DNA of 5,821 nt from Pelagibacteraceae bacterium TMED146 (GCA_002171085.1 NHGV01000010.1:1-5821), one strand, 5' to 3'; shown: positions 1-5,821, counted from the stretch's first letter. Notes: generated by a model from the sequence alone, not told the origin. Made by a program: numbers and translations.

Positions 1-62
1 ACTTGCATGTGTTAGGCGTGCCGCCAGCGTACATTCTGAGCCATGATCAAACTCTCAAGTTT
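1..62 (-). rRNA. rrs: 16S ribosomal RNA, 5' end only (partial)
   Basis: Read on the minus strand, these bases are the start of a bacterial small-subunit rRNA. The universal 27F-type segment (AGAGTTTGATCATGGCTCAG) lies at 36-55. It is followed by the conserved ACGCTGGCGGC and the AACACATGCAAGT block that ends at the left window edge. The 5' end near 62 is placed by aligning AAACTTGAGAG with the start of the E. coli molecule, so it is accurate to a few bases. The gene runs leftward out of the window and more than 95% of it is unseen. The fragment is too short for firm classification; the sequence is compatible with Alphaproteobacteria. Confidence 0.97.
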
Positions 63-70
63 AATAACGG

Positions 71-146
71 CGTACACAAGCTTTGTGTATTAAATACACC
101 ACTCGTACAAATTACTATTTGTATAAGTTTATTATAAGCGTGTACG
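71..146 (-). other. 16S rRNA leader: cluster of nested and competing hairpins
   Basis: Seen directly: four inverted repeats are packed into the last 85 nt before the 16S start. TACACAA/TTGTGTA pairs 73-79 with 83-89. GTGTATT/AATACAC pairs 85-91 with 93-99 and shares 85-89 with the first, so the two exclude each other. TACAAAT/ATTTGTA pairs 106-112 with 117-123 around a 4-nt loop. CGTACAC/GTGTACG pairs 71-77 with 140-146 and encloses the last two. Inference: this is folded precursor-16S leader RNA, involved in processing or early folding of the transcript. Leader RNA is usually structured and partly pairs with sequence 3' of 16S, which is not visible here. Confidence 0.5.
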
Positions 147-182
147 ACAAATTTTTTTTGACAAATATAACCGTCCACGCTT
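136..182 (-). other. Leader stem AAGCGTG/CACGCTT
   Basis: A perfect 7-bp inverted repeat joins 136-142 with 176-182. It is extended inward by a GAC/GTC pairing after a small bulge, and the intervening loop is AT-rich. It lies between the boxA-like sequence and the hairpins nearest to 16S. It overlaps the 140-146 arm of the neighbouring helix, so the two cannot both form completely. It is probably part of rRNA leader structure; a role in RNase III processing is only a guess. Confidence 0.4.
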
Positions 183-199
183 CTCTTCTATAATTTACG

Positions 200-210
200 T
201 TTTAAAGAGC
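200..210 (-). promoter_or_regulatory. boxA-like rRNA antitermination sequence
   Basis: The minus strand reads GCTCTTTAAAA, very close to the boxA core of E. coli rRNA operons (TGCTCTTTAACA). In those operons NusB-NusE binds boxA in the leader RNA and makes RNA polymerase resistant to Rho-dependent termination. Its position supports the call: it is about 140 nt upstream of the 16S 5' end, downstream of the candidate promoter, and just 3' of a long hairpin, matching the boxB-boxA order. The match is by eye; no conservation data were available. Confidence 0.65.
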
Positions 211-215
211 TCAAC

Positions 216-262
216 AAAACTGTGAAAAATCTCTTAACCAGTAAAAGATTTTTTTCAGTTTT
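216..262 (-). other. boxB-like long hairpin in the rRNA leader
   Basis: Positions 216-235 pair with 243-262 around a 7-nt loop (236-242). The arms are 20 nt long. AAAACTG/CAGTTTT at the base is perfect, and the inner part is nearly perfect, with mismatch or wobble at 223/255, 224/254 and 233/245. In the minus-strand transcript the hairpin ends 5 nt before the boxA-like sequence, which is where boxB lies in E. coli rrn leaders. No U-run follows it on either strand, so it does not look like an intrinsic terminator. A hairpin of this length is unlikely by chance, even in AT-rich DNA. Confidence 0.55.
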
Positions 263-321
263 ATTTAAATTTATAAGCTAAACACCTGAATAATTTAAAT
301 TAATCGGCGTTAGGAAGTTGT

Positions 322-349
322 GTAATAAATGAAAACTAACCTAAGTCAA
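322..349 (-). promoter_or_regulatory. Candidate rRNA operon promoter
   Basis: On the minus strand a -35-like TTGACT (344-349) and a -10-like TATTAC (322-327) are separated by 16 bp, with AT-rich DNA upstream. This would start transcription near 315 and give a leader of about 250 nt containing the hairpin and boxA-like sequence before 16S. The -35 matches the sigma-70 consensus at 5 of 6 positions and the -10 at 4 of 6. A weaker TATAAA at 270-275 lacks a good -35. The promoter is inferred from sequence and position only. Confidence 0.45.
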
Positions 350-456
350 GCAGTCAAAATTAGCAAAAAAACGTTGATTTATAAGGGTTTTTTGACAATA
401 TTTTTCTTTAAAATCAACTTATAGTAGATAAATAATACCAATTAACTTTTTAAAAT

Positions 457-1728
457 ATGGTTCAAAATCTTAATAAAAAAAACTTAAAATTTTTTATTTC
501 TGGATTAATTTTTTTAATCATCTCTTCGTTTTTTTTTTTAAATCAAAATTATTACAACAAAAATAAAAAAACAAAAAATTATTCAGAATTTAAAGACGAG
601 CTAATAAATTTTCATTCATTAATAAAAGATAAAATTCAAAATCAACATAATAAAAAAACTATTGTCATCAAAAAAGGGCAAAGTCTTAATTCAATACTAA
701 GTGAAGCAGGCGCTTCACAAAAAGAAATTTTTAATATTTCTAAAATTTTAAGGCAGTACATCAGCCTGAAAAAAATTAATACTAATCAAATTTTTGAGGT
801 TTTAACTAATAAAGATAATAGAGAAATTATTAGATTAACTGTCAATTTAGATAACATAAATTCTTTACATATTTTTAAACAAGATAACAAGTTTGTAGCA
901 AATAAAATTGAAAAAATTCTCTATAAAAAAACTGTTCTTGGTGAAGGATTAATTAAATCAAGCTTATTCCAAGCTGCTCAAAAAGAAAATATTGAGGCTG
1001 AAGTTGTAGTAGATTTTGCAAGAATATTTGGATTTGAAATTGATTTTCAAAGAGACATTAGAAAAAATGATATCTTTCAAATTGTTTATGACAAATATGT
1101 TGATGATGATGGAGAGCTTCAAAAAAATGGTAAAATTATTTATGCTTATATGAAAAACAAAGGCAGAGAAATTGCGCTTTATCGCTTTGTAGATCAAAAA
1201 GGCATTCCTGGTTATTACCAAACAAACGGAAAGAGTATCGAGAAAGCTTTAATGAAAACTCCTATCAACGGTGCTCGATTATCTTCTACTTACGGTATGA
1301 GGAAGCATCCAATCCTTGGTTATAATAAAATGCATAGAGGAACAGATTTTGCCGCTCCAAAAGGAACTCCTATCATGGCGTCAGGCTCGGGAATAATTGA
1401 AATGGCAAAATGGAATGGTGCATATGGAAAGTATATTCGAATAAGACATAACTCTAAATATAAAACTGCTTATGCTCATCTAAATGGATATGCGAGAGGA
1501 ATTAAAAGAGGGGCAAAAGTTAGGCAAGGACAAATAATTGGTTATGTCGGTAGCACCGGTAGATCAACTGGTCCCCATTTACATTATGAAGTTCTGGTAA
1601 ATGGAAAAAGAATAAACTCGCAAAGGCTAAAGCTTCCTTCTGGTAGAACTTTAAGAGGTGAAGATAGAAAAAAATTTGAAATCTCTAGAATTAAAATTGA
1701 TGTAATGCGATCAAATTTAGTAAATTAA
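457..1728 (+). CDS. Membrane-anchored M23 family peptidoglycan endopeptidase (MepM/Csd3-like)
   Basis: Probable murein DD-endopeptidase that cleaves peptide cross-links in the periplasm, allowing cell-wall growth or shape control. The 423-residue protein has a single N-terminal hydrophobic segment (about 11-29) after a short basic stretch, so it is probably an inner-membrane anchor or uncleaved signal. Residues about 67-118 (TIVIKKGQSLNSIL...) resemble a LysM/OapA-type domain, and about 165-265 resemble the second domain of Csd3/MepM proteins. The M23 (LytM) domain spans about 268-395. Its zinc and catalytic residues are intact: HxxxD at H293 and D297, H341 in AYAH, and HLH at H374 and H376. 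This argues for an active enzyme and not an EnvC/NlpD-type regulator. Length is close to MepM (about 440). The ATG is the first possible start before the hydrophobic segment; no Shine-Dalgarno is visible. It is transcribed away from the rRNA operon and overlaps the end of cysNC by 4 nt tail to tail. Exact bond specificity cannot be read from sequence. Confidence 0.93.
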   Translation: MVQNLNKKNLKFFISGLIFLIISSFFFLNQNYYNKNKKTKNYSEFKDELINFHSLIKDKIQNQHNKKTIVIKKGQSLNSILSEAGASQKEIFNISKILRQYISLKKINTNQIFEVLTNKDNREIIRLTVNLDNINSLHIFKQDNKFVANKIEKILYKKTVLGEGLIKSSLFQAAQKENIEAEVVVDFARIFGFEIDFQRDIRKNDIFQIVYDKYVDDDGELQKNGKIIYAYMKNKGREIALYRFVDQKGIPGYYQTNGKSIEKALMKTPINGARLSSTYGMRKHPILGYNKMHRGTDFAAPKGTPIMASGSGIIEMAKWNGAYGKYIRIRHNSKYKTAYAHLNGYARGIKRGAKVRQGQIIGYVGSTGRSTGPHLHYEVLVNGKRINSQRLKLPSGRTLRGEDRKKFEISRIKIDVMRSNLVN

Positions 1729-3536
1729 AATATTTTTTTAATTATCTTATTTAATGATAATGCAACATTTTCTTTGGAAGTATCTATTTTTAAAAAAGGT
1801 TTTTTTGGTTCCTCATAACCATTTGTTAAACCAATTTTACTAAAATTTTTAATATTTCTGGCTTTTTTATATAAATTTTTAGGATCTCTTTTCATGCAAA
1901 CTTTCAATGGTGTATTAATGAATACTTCATAAAATTCATCTTTTTCAAATAAAGATTTTGCAAAAGCCCTGTCTTTTGCAAATGGAGAAATAACTGCAAC
2001 AATTACAATCAAACCAGCATCAACCATTAGCTTACTAATCTCTCCTACCCTTCTAATATTCTCTGCTCTGTCGGCTGCTGTGAAGCCTAAATTTTTGTTT
2101 ACCCCAAGTCTCAAATTGTCACCATCAAGGATGTATACATGCTTATTTTGCTGGGTTAGTTTTTTTTCTAAAGCTTGAGCAATAGTTGATTTTCCAGAAC
2201 CTGACAAACCTGTTAACCAAATACATTTTGGTTTTTGCCTTTTCATTTTTGCTCTAATTGATTTATTAATTTTACCGTCAGTTTTAAAAATATTTCCCGA
2301 TCGCCTTAATTCAAAATTTATTTTTCCGGCACAAACAATTGCAAAACTAAGTTCATCAACTAATACAAAATTTTTTAAACCAGGGACTTTAGGAGAGGTT
2401 GAATAAACTAATTGATCATTACTTGTGAACTCTATTTCTCCAATTTCGTTTAAATTTAGTTCATTAATATTGATGTTTTTTTCTTTTAAAGAAAAATGAG
2501 ATTTTTTAATTTTTAAAACTGTTATTTTTGAAATTTTATTATGAATTCTGATTAAATATTGTCTACCAGGTATTATTTTATCAGAAGAAGTAACTACTAC
2601 ATCTGCATTAAAAGCATTACCAGCTGAAATGTTTTTATTATTTGTTGTTACAATCACATCACCTTTGGAAATATCAATTTGTTTTTTTAAATCTAAGCTT
2701 ACATAAGAGTTTGATAACTTTTTAACTTTTTTAAAATTATGAAAAATACTTTTTATAGCAGTTGTATTTTCAGAAGGTAAGATTTTAATTTGCTGATTAG
2801 TTTTTATACTGCCATGCAGATCTCCCAAAAAATTTCTTATCTGCCTATTAGGTCTATGAATATTTTGTACACTTAAAAAACTATCAGTATTAAATTTTTT
2901 ATTCTTAATTGAGATAATTGTATCAAGAATACTTTTGCCTTTGTACCAAGATATTTTTCTTGATTTTGAAACAACGTTATCTCCAATTAGTGCTGAGGTT
3001 GGAATATAAAATTTCTGTATACTATTTGTATTTTTTAAAAATTTATCTAAACTATTTTTGATTTCTTCGTATTTGTTTTTATTATAGTTAATTGTATCTA
3101 TTTTATTAATTGCAAAAATTATATTTTTTATTTCAAGAAATTTTAAAATTTTAATATGCCTCATAGTTTGCTCTAAAATTCCTTTTTTTGAGTCAACTAA
3201 AAGAATTGCTATTTCACAATTCGATGCAGCAGTTACAACATTTTTAGTGTATTGATGATGTCCAGGACTATCATGAAAAACTAATCTATGATTTTTATAA
3301 TTAATATATCTGTGTGCTACATCAATTGTAATACCTTGTTCTCTTTCATCTTGTAGACCATCTAATAAAAGAGCATAGTCCAATTTTGAACCTGTTGTTC
3401 CGTATCTGTTAGATAAATTTTTTAATTTTAATTTTTGATCGTCTAAAATATTTTTAGTTTCATAAATTATTCTTCCAATTAAAGTAGATTTGCCGTCATC
3501 AACGCTACCGCAAGTAACTATTTTCTTTATATCCAT
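1725..3536 (-). CDS. cysNC: Bifunctional sulfate adenylyltransferase GTPase subunit / APS kinase (CysN-CysC fusion)
   Basis: The N-terminal half is CysN, the GTPase that drives ATP sulfurylase (ATP + sulfate to APS) together with CysD. The C-terminal half is APS kinase, which phosphorylates APS to PAPS. Both act in the cytoplasm. The EF-Tu-like GTPase motifs are complete: GSVDDGKS (10-17), DSPGH (89-93), NKID (144-147) and SAL (181-183). Beta-barrel domains follow to about 415. The kinase domain (about 436-603) has its own P-loop GLSGSGKS (443-450), DGDNLR (471-476), the DRAENIRRVGE helix (489-499) and the ISP motif with the expected phospho-accepting serine S517. At 603 residues it is slightly short for the NodQ-type fusion (about 630-640). 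The start is well supported: ATG overlaps the cysD stop as TAATG, and a GAGGG Shine-Dalgarno lies at 3546-3550, 9 nt away. The segment near 565-575 (FSKIGLTNGYEEP) departs from the usual FTGID-x-YE pattern. No terminator is evident; the 3' end overlaps the convergent M23 gene. Confidence 0.96.
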   Translation of the reverse strand: MDIKKIVTCGSVDDGKSTLIGRIIYETKNILDDQKLKLKNLSNRYGTTGSKLDYALLLDGLQDEREQGITIDVAHRYINYKNHRLVFHDSPGHHQYTKNVVTAASNCEIAILLVDSKKGILEQTMRHIKILKFLEIKNIIFAINKIDTINYNKNKYEEIKNSLDKFLKNTNSIQKFYIPTSALIGDNVVSKSRKISWYKGKSILDTIISIKNKKFNTDSFLSVQNIHRPNRQIRNFLGDLHGSIKTNQQIKILPSENTTAIKSIFHNFKKVKKLSNSYVSLDLKKQIDISKGDVIVTTNNKNISAGNAFNADVVVTSSDKIIPGRQYLIRIHNKISKITVLKIKKSHFSLKEKNININELNLNEIGEIEFTSNDQLVYSTSPKVPGLKNFVLVDELSFAIVCAGKINFELRRSGNIFKTDGKINKSIRAKMKRQKPKCIWLTGLSGSGKSTIAQALEKKLTQQNKHVYILDGDNLRLGVNKNLGFTAADRAENIRRVGEISKLMVDAGLIVIVAVISPFAKDRAFAKSLFEKDEFYEVFINTPLKVCMKRDPKNLYKKARNIKNFSKIGLTNGYEEPKKPFLKIDTSKENVALSLNKIIKKIF

Positions 3537-4429
3537 TAAAAATAACCCTCACGTTTTTTTAATTCCATACTATTTGGTTTATCCAAATCAATAAGGCGTC
3601 CTGATCTTTCTGAATTTTTTTCATATAAAATTTCTTTTATGACTTCATTGAGATTTTTAGTATTACTTTTAATTCCTGCTGTAAGTGGATAACAGCCTAA
3701 TGTTCTAAATCGAATATTTTCAAATATTATTTTTTCATTATTTTTAATCTTAAATCTTTTGTCATCTAAAAAAAAATATGCGCCATCTCTTTTTACGCAT
3801 TTTCTTTTTTTTGAAAAATAAAGGTCAACAATTTCTATATTTTCTCTTTTGATATAATTCCAAATATCAAACTCAGTCCAGTTGGAGATTGGAAATACTC
3901 TCAGTGTTTGACCATCATTTCTTCCAAAGTTGTAAAGGCTCCATAACTCTGGTTTTTGATTTTTTGGATTCCAAAGATGACCGTATTCTCTAACAGATAC
4001 TATTCTTTCTTTGGATCTGCTTGCCTCTTCATCTCTTCTTGCCCCACCGTATACAACATCAAATTTATATTTATCTAAAGCATCTTTTAATGCTTTTGTT
4101 TTCATTACGTCGGTATAATTTTTGTCTTTTTGAGGGTTAAGTTTTAAACCTTTTTGATTAGTATAAGTTATTATTTTTAATTTAAATTTTTTTTTAATTT
4201 TGTCTCTAAATGAGATCATCTCTTTGAATTTCCATTTTGTATCTATATGTAATAGCGAAAAAGGTACATTAGATGGATAAAAAGCTTTTCTTGCTAAATG
4301 TAGTAATACTGATGAGTCTTTTCCAATAGAATACATCATCACTGGGTTGTCAGAATTTGCATAAGCATCTCTAATGATGGATATAGCTTCAGCTTCAAGC
4401 TGGTCTAGTAATTGATTTTTTGAAGACAC
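3536..4429 (-). CDS. cysD: Sulfate adenylyltransferase small subunit CysD
   Basis: CysD is the catalytic, PP-loop (N-type ATP pyrophosphatase) subunit of ATP sulfurylase; with CysN it forms APS from ATP and sulfate. The 297 residues cover the full family length (about 300). Visible signatures are the modified PP-loop SIGKDSS (34-40), LLHIDTKWKFKEM (59-71), GGARRDEEASRSKER (128-142), RVFPISNWTEFDIW (177-190), RTLGCYPLT (242-250) and the typical C-terminus ending in KKREGYF. The start is a GTG at 4427-4429: the first in-frame ATG is at residue 31, inside the conserved region, and an in-frame TAA lies shortly upstream. No Shine-Dalgarno precedes it. It sits 40 nt after the DUF4167 gene on the same strand, in a gap made almost entirely of A and T, and overlaps the cysNC start by 1 nt. 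A cysD-cysNC operon is therefore clear and a longer one with prmC is possible. Confidence 0.96.
   Translation of the reverse strand: MSSKNQLLDQLEAEAISIIRDAYANSDNPVMMYSIGKDSSVLLHLARKAFYPSNVPFSLLHIDTKWKFKEMISFRDKIKKKFKLKIITYTNQKGLKLNPQKDKNYTDVMKTKALKDALDKYKFDVVYGGARRDEEASRSKERIVSVREYGHLWNPKNQKPELWSLYNFGRNDGQTLRVFPISNWTEFDIWNYIKRENIEIVDLYFSKKRKCVKRDGAYFFLDDKRFKIKNNEKIIFENIRFRTLGCYPLTAGIKSNTKNLNEVIKEILYEKNSERSGRLIDLDKPNSMELKKREGYF
3546..3550 (-). promoter_or_regulatory. Shine-Dalgarno for cysNC inside cysD
   Basis: GAGGG on the minus strand lies within the last codons of cysD, 9 nt before the cysNC ATG. It is the only clear Shine-Dalgarno I see in the window. With the TAATG stop-start overlap it fixes the cysNC start and suggests translational coupling, which suits two subunits of one complex. 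Confidence 0.7.
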
Positions 4430-4469
4430 AAATTTAATTTTTTTAAAATTTAAAAATTAATTATTTACT

Positions 4470-4889
4470 TTAATCTGAAGATTTAGCCACTACAGTATTA
4501 CTATCACCATCCACTTTATTTAAATCAGATTCTTGAGAAATATTATCTTCAATGCTACGCTCTTCTGCACTTGTTGTTTCTTCATCTTTATTTTCTTCGG
4601 AGATACTTTTCATTTCTTCAGGCGGTGGTATCATTCTTGCAAAGTGATCCGCATGTTGAAAATAGTTTTCTGCTAAAATTTTATCTCCAGAAGCCAAGGC
4701 TTCCGAGGCTAATTTGTTATACTTTTCAAATAATTTTGATGCATTTCCATTAAATCCAACTCTTTGGTGGTTAAATGAACGCCACTGATCATTTAATTTA
4801 ATTACTTGCGATGGTCTTGCACCATTGTGTCTTCGACCATTTCTTCTATTATTATTTCGTCCTCTAGGACGTCTATCAAAATTTGCCAT
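4470..4889 (-). CDS. DUF4167 domain protein, probable RNA- or ribosome-associated
   Basis: A 139-residue protein of unknown function from a family found mainly in Alphaproteobacteria. The N-terminus (about 6-25) is rich in arginine and asparagine and strongly basic, which suggests nucleic-acid binding. The conserved core (about 45-88) contains NGNASKLFEKYNKLASEALA followed by SGDKILAENYFQHADHFAR, the family signature of a helical pair with a GD-x-x-x-AENY-x-QHA-(D/E)H pattern. The tail (about 91-139) is acidic, serine-rich and low-complexity, probably disordered. Its position directly downstream of prmC is the usual alphaproteobacterial arrangement and strongly supports the assignment. In many relatives clpB follows; here cysD does. 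The ATG at 4889 begins the basic segment; no Shine-Dalgarno is seen, but -10-like TATAAA sequences lie close upstream, so a very short 5' leader is possible. Confidence 0.88.
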   Translation of the reverse strand: MANFDRRPRGRNNNRRNGRRHNGARPSQVIKLNDQWRSFNHQRVGFNGNASKLFEKYNKLASEALASGDKILAENYFQHADHFARMIPPPEEMKSISEENKDEETTSAEERSIEDNISQESDLNKVDGDSNTVVAKSSD

Positions 4890-4963
4890 TTGGTTGGTTT
4901 TTATAATTTATAATAATTAATTAAAATCTTATTTAAGATACTCTTAATGACCATAAATTTATG
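4890..4963 (-). promoter_or_regulatory. prmC-DUF4167 intergenic gap with two palindromes and weak -10-like sequences
   Basis: This 74-nt gap holds a perfect 12-bp palindrome, CATAAATTTATG (4952-4963), touching the prmC stop codon. It also holds ATCTTA-TT-TAAGAT (4926-4939), which on the minus strand is followed by TTTT and could be a weak terminator or an operator. Close to the DUF4167 start there are TATAAA boxes on the minus strand without a convincing -35. In DNA this AT-rich, short palindromes are common, so a function is only possible. The gap may simply be transcribed through. Confidence 0.25.
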
Positions 4964-5821
4964 TTATTGTAAAGTATAATTTTTTACCTTTTTAGCTAAC
5001 AAGCACCTTATTTGATTATTAATTAGTTTATACTTAGAAATCACAATAAAACCATTAGAAATTAATAATTTATTAATTTGCATAAACTGATTATCTCCAA
5101 TTTCAAAAGCAAGGTAACCATTTAATTTAATATTATTTCTAAATTTTTTTATTATCTCTTTATAAAATTTTAAGCCTTCTTTATTGTCTCCAATAAATGC
5201 TTCTTTTGGCTCATATTTTTTTATTCCCAGATCTAAATTAATATAATCAGATAATTTAATGTAAGGTGGATTAGAAATAATTAAATCAAATTTCTTATCA
5301 GTTTTATATATAAAGATATTCTTTCTTAAAAGTTTAATCCTATTTGTTAAGCTGTAATTAATTAAATTTGTTTTGGTGTTTAAAATAGCATCTTTTGAAA
5401 TATCAATTCCTGTACCAAAAGATTTTTTATAGTATTCCAATAAAGATATGCTTATACAACCTGAGCCACATCCAATATCTAAAAAATTAAGATTCTTTTT
5501 TTTATTTATTTCTTTTGTAACCATTTCAATTAAAACTTCTGTTTCAGGTCTTGGTATTAAGACTTTTTTTGAGATATCTAAATCAAAATTCCAAAAACTT
5601 TTTCGATTTATTATTTTGGATACAGGTTTTTTTGATATTCTTTGATTAACAAAATCTATAAATTTTTTTCTTTCTTCTTTATTTAATTCTTCTTTAGTAT
5701 TTAGAAATAAATCCAATCTATTTTTTTTCTTCAAGACATGTGCCAATAAAACTTCTGTATCTAGTTTATATGTTTTAGATATACCGGATAATAAATTATA
5801 AGAATTTTTTAAAGCTTTACT
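4964..5821 (-). CDS. prmC: Peptide chain release factor N5-glutamine methyltransferase PrmC (5' end beyond window)
   Basis: PrmC (HemK) methylates the glutamine of the GGQ motif in release factors RF1 and RF2 using S-adenosylmethionine, raising termination efficiency. The frame is open to the right edge: 25 codons upstream of the TTG at 5746 read SKALKNSYNLLSG...LDTEVLLAHVL, the family's N-terminal helical domain, so that TTG is an internal leucine and the true start lies outside. In the 285 visible residues the signatures are IPRPETE (89-95), the SAM-binding LDIGCGSG (114-121) and the catalytic NPPY (184-187), which binds the substrate glutamine. Together they indicate an active enzyme missing only a few N-terminal residues in this window. 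In alphaproteobacteria prfA usually lies just upstream, so prfA would be expected beyond the right edge. The DUF4167 gene follows after 74 nt on the same strand. Confidence 0.95.
   Translation of the reverse strand, partial: SKALKNSYNLLSGISKTYKLDTEVLLAHVLKKKNRLDLFLNTKEELNKEERKKFIDFVNQRISKKPVSKIINRKSFWNFDLDISKKVLIPRPETEVLIEMVTKEINKKKNLNFLDIGCGSGCISISLLEYYKKSFGTGIDISKDAILNTKTNLINYSLTNRIKLLRKNIFIYKTDKKFDLIISNPPYIKLSDYINLDLGIKKYEPKEAFIGDNKEGLKFYKEIIKKFRNNIKLNGYLAFEIGDNQFMQINKLLISNGFIVISKYKLINNQIRCLLAKKVKNYTLQ

Noticed and set aside
158..194. TTGACA and TATAAT on the plus strand as a promoter
   Set aside because: The boxes match well but are 25 bp apart, too far for sigma-70, and they lie inside the oppositely transcribed rRNA leader.
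392..425. TTGACA and TATAGT upstream of the M23 gene as its promoter
   Set aside because: The spacing is 22 bp, beyond the usual 16-18. The M23 promoter probably lies in this region, but I cannot place it.
964..1221. 85-residue open frame on the minus strand inside the M23 gene
   Set aside because: It lies wholly antisense to a gene with clear domains, is dominated by I/N/F/S residues expected from reverse reading of AT-rich code, and has no recognisable motif.
1741..1761. ATTATC/GATAAT hairpin as a terminator between the convergent M23 and cysNC genes
   Set aside because: It is a 6-bp AT-rich stem inside the cysNC coding sequence with no T-run after it on either strand.
4571..4753. 60-residue open frame on the plus strand across the DUF4167 gene
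   Set aside because: It is antisense to the conserved core of a recognised family and has no ribosome-binding site or recognisable motif.
4952..4963. Perfect palindrome CATAAATTTATG as an operator
   Set aside because: In DNA this rich in A and T a few 12-bp palindromes are expected by chance in a window of this size, so alone it is not evidence of a site.
5448..5645. 65-residue open frame on the plus strand inside prmC
   Set aside because: It is antisense to the SAM-binding region of PrmC, and its hydrophobic F/I-rich composition comes from reading K/N-rich code backwards.
1..5821. CRISPR array, insertion sequence, tRNA, attachment site or defence system
   Set aside because: I saw no regularly spaced repeats, transposase or integrase motifs, cloverleaf sequences or target duplications on either strand.

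Overview
The window reads as AT-rich chromosomal DNA from an alphaproteobacterium with a small, streamlined genome. A SAR11-like (Pelagibacterales) lineage or another low-GC marine alphaproteobacterium fits best. Support comes from the very low GC of the coding regions, the K/N/I-rich proteins, the very short gaps between genes, the alphaproteobacterial DUF4167 protein beside prmC, and the 5' end of a bacterial 16S rRNA gene. The exact clade is inferred; only about 60 nt of 16S is visible.

Layout from left to right. Positions 1-62 are the first bases of a 16S rRNA gene on the minus strand, running out of the left edge. Positions 63-456 hold no protein gene. They look like the rRNA operon leader and promoter: on the minus strand a candidate promoter (322-349), a long imperfect hairpin (216-262), a boxA-like antitermination sequence (200-210), and several smaller mutually overlapping hairpins just before the 16S start. 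At 457-1728 (plus) lies a membrane-anchored M23 zinc endopeptidase of MepM/Csd3 architecture. It converges on, and overlaps by 4 nt, a minus-strand gene string that reads from the right edge: prmC (5' end cut off by the window edge), the DUF4167 gene, cysD and the fused cysNC.

Functionally, cysD and cysNC together encode a complete sulfate-activation module. ATP sulfurylase (CysD plus the CysN GTPase) makes APS, and the fused C-terminal APS kinase makes PAPS. No PAPS reductase, sulfite reductase, sulfate transporter or sulfotransferase is present in the window, so the use of the PAPS (sulfur assimilation or sulfation of a surface molecule) cannot be decided here. Cultured SAR11 strains are known for lacking assimilatory sulfate reduction, so if the lineage is right this module is the most notable gene content. 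PrmC methylates release factors in translation termination, and the M23 enzyme remodels peptidoglycan; neither has an obvious link to sulfate activation.

I found no CRISPR array, insertion sequence, tRNA or clearly new multi-gene system. The most useful corrections are that prmC extends in frame beyond the apparent start at 5746 to the window edge, and that cysD starts at a GTG.
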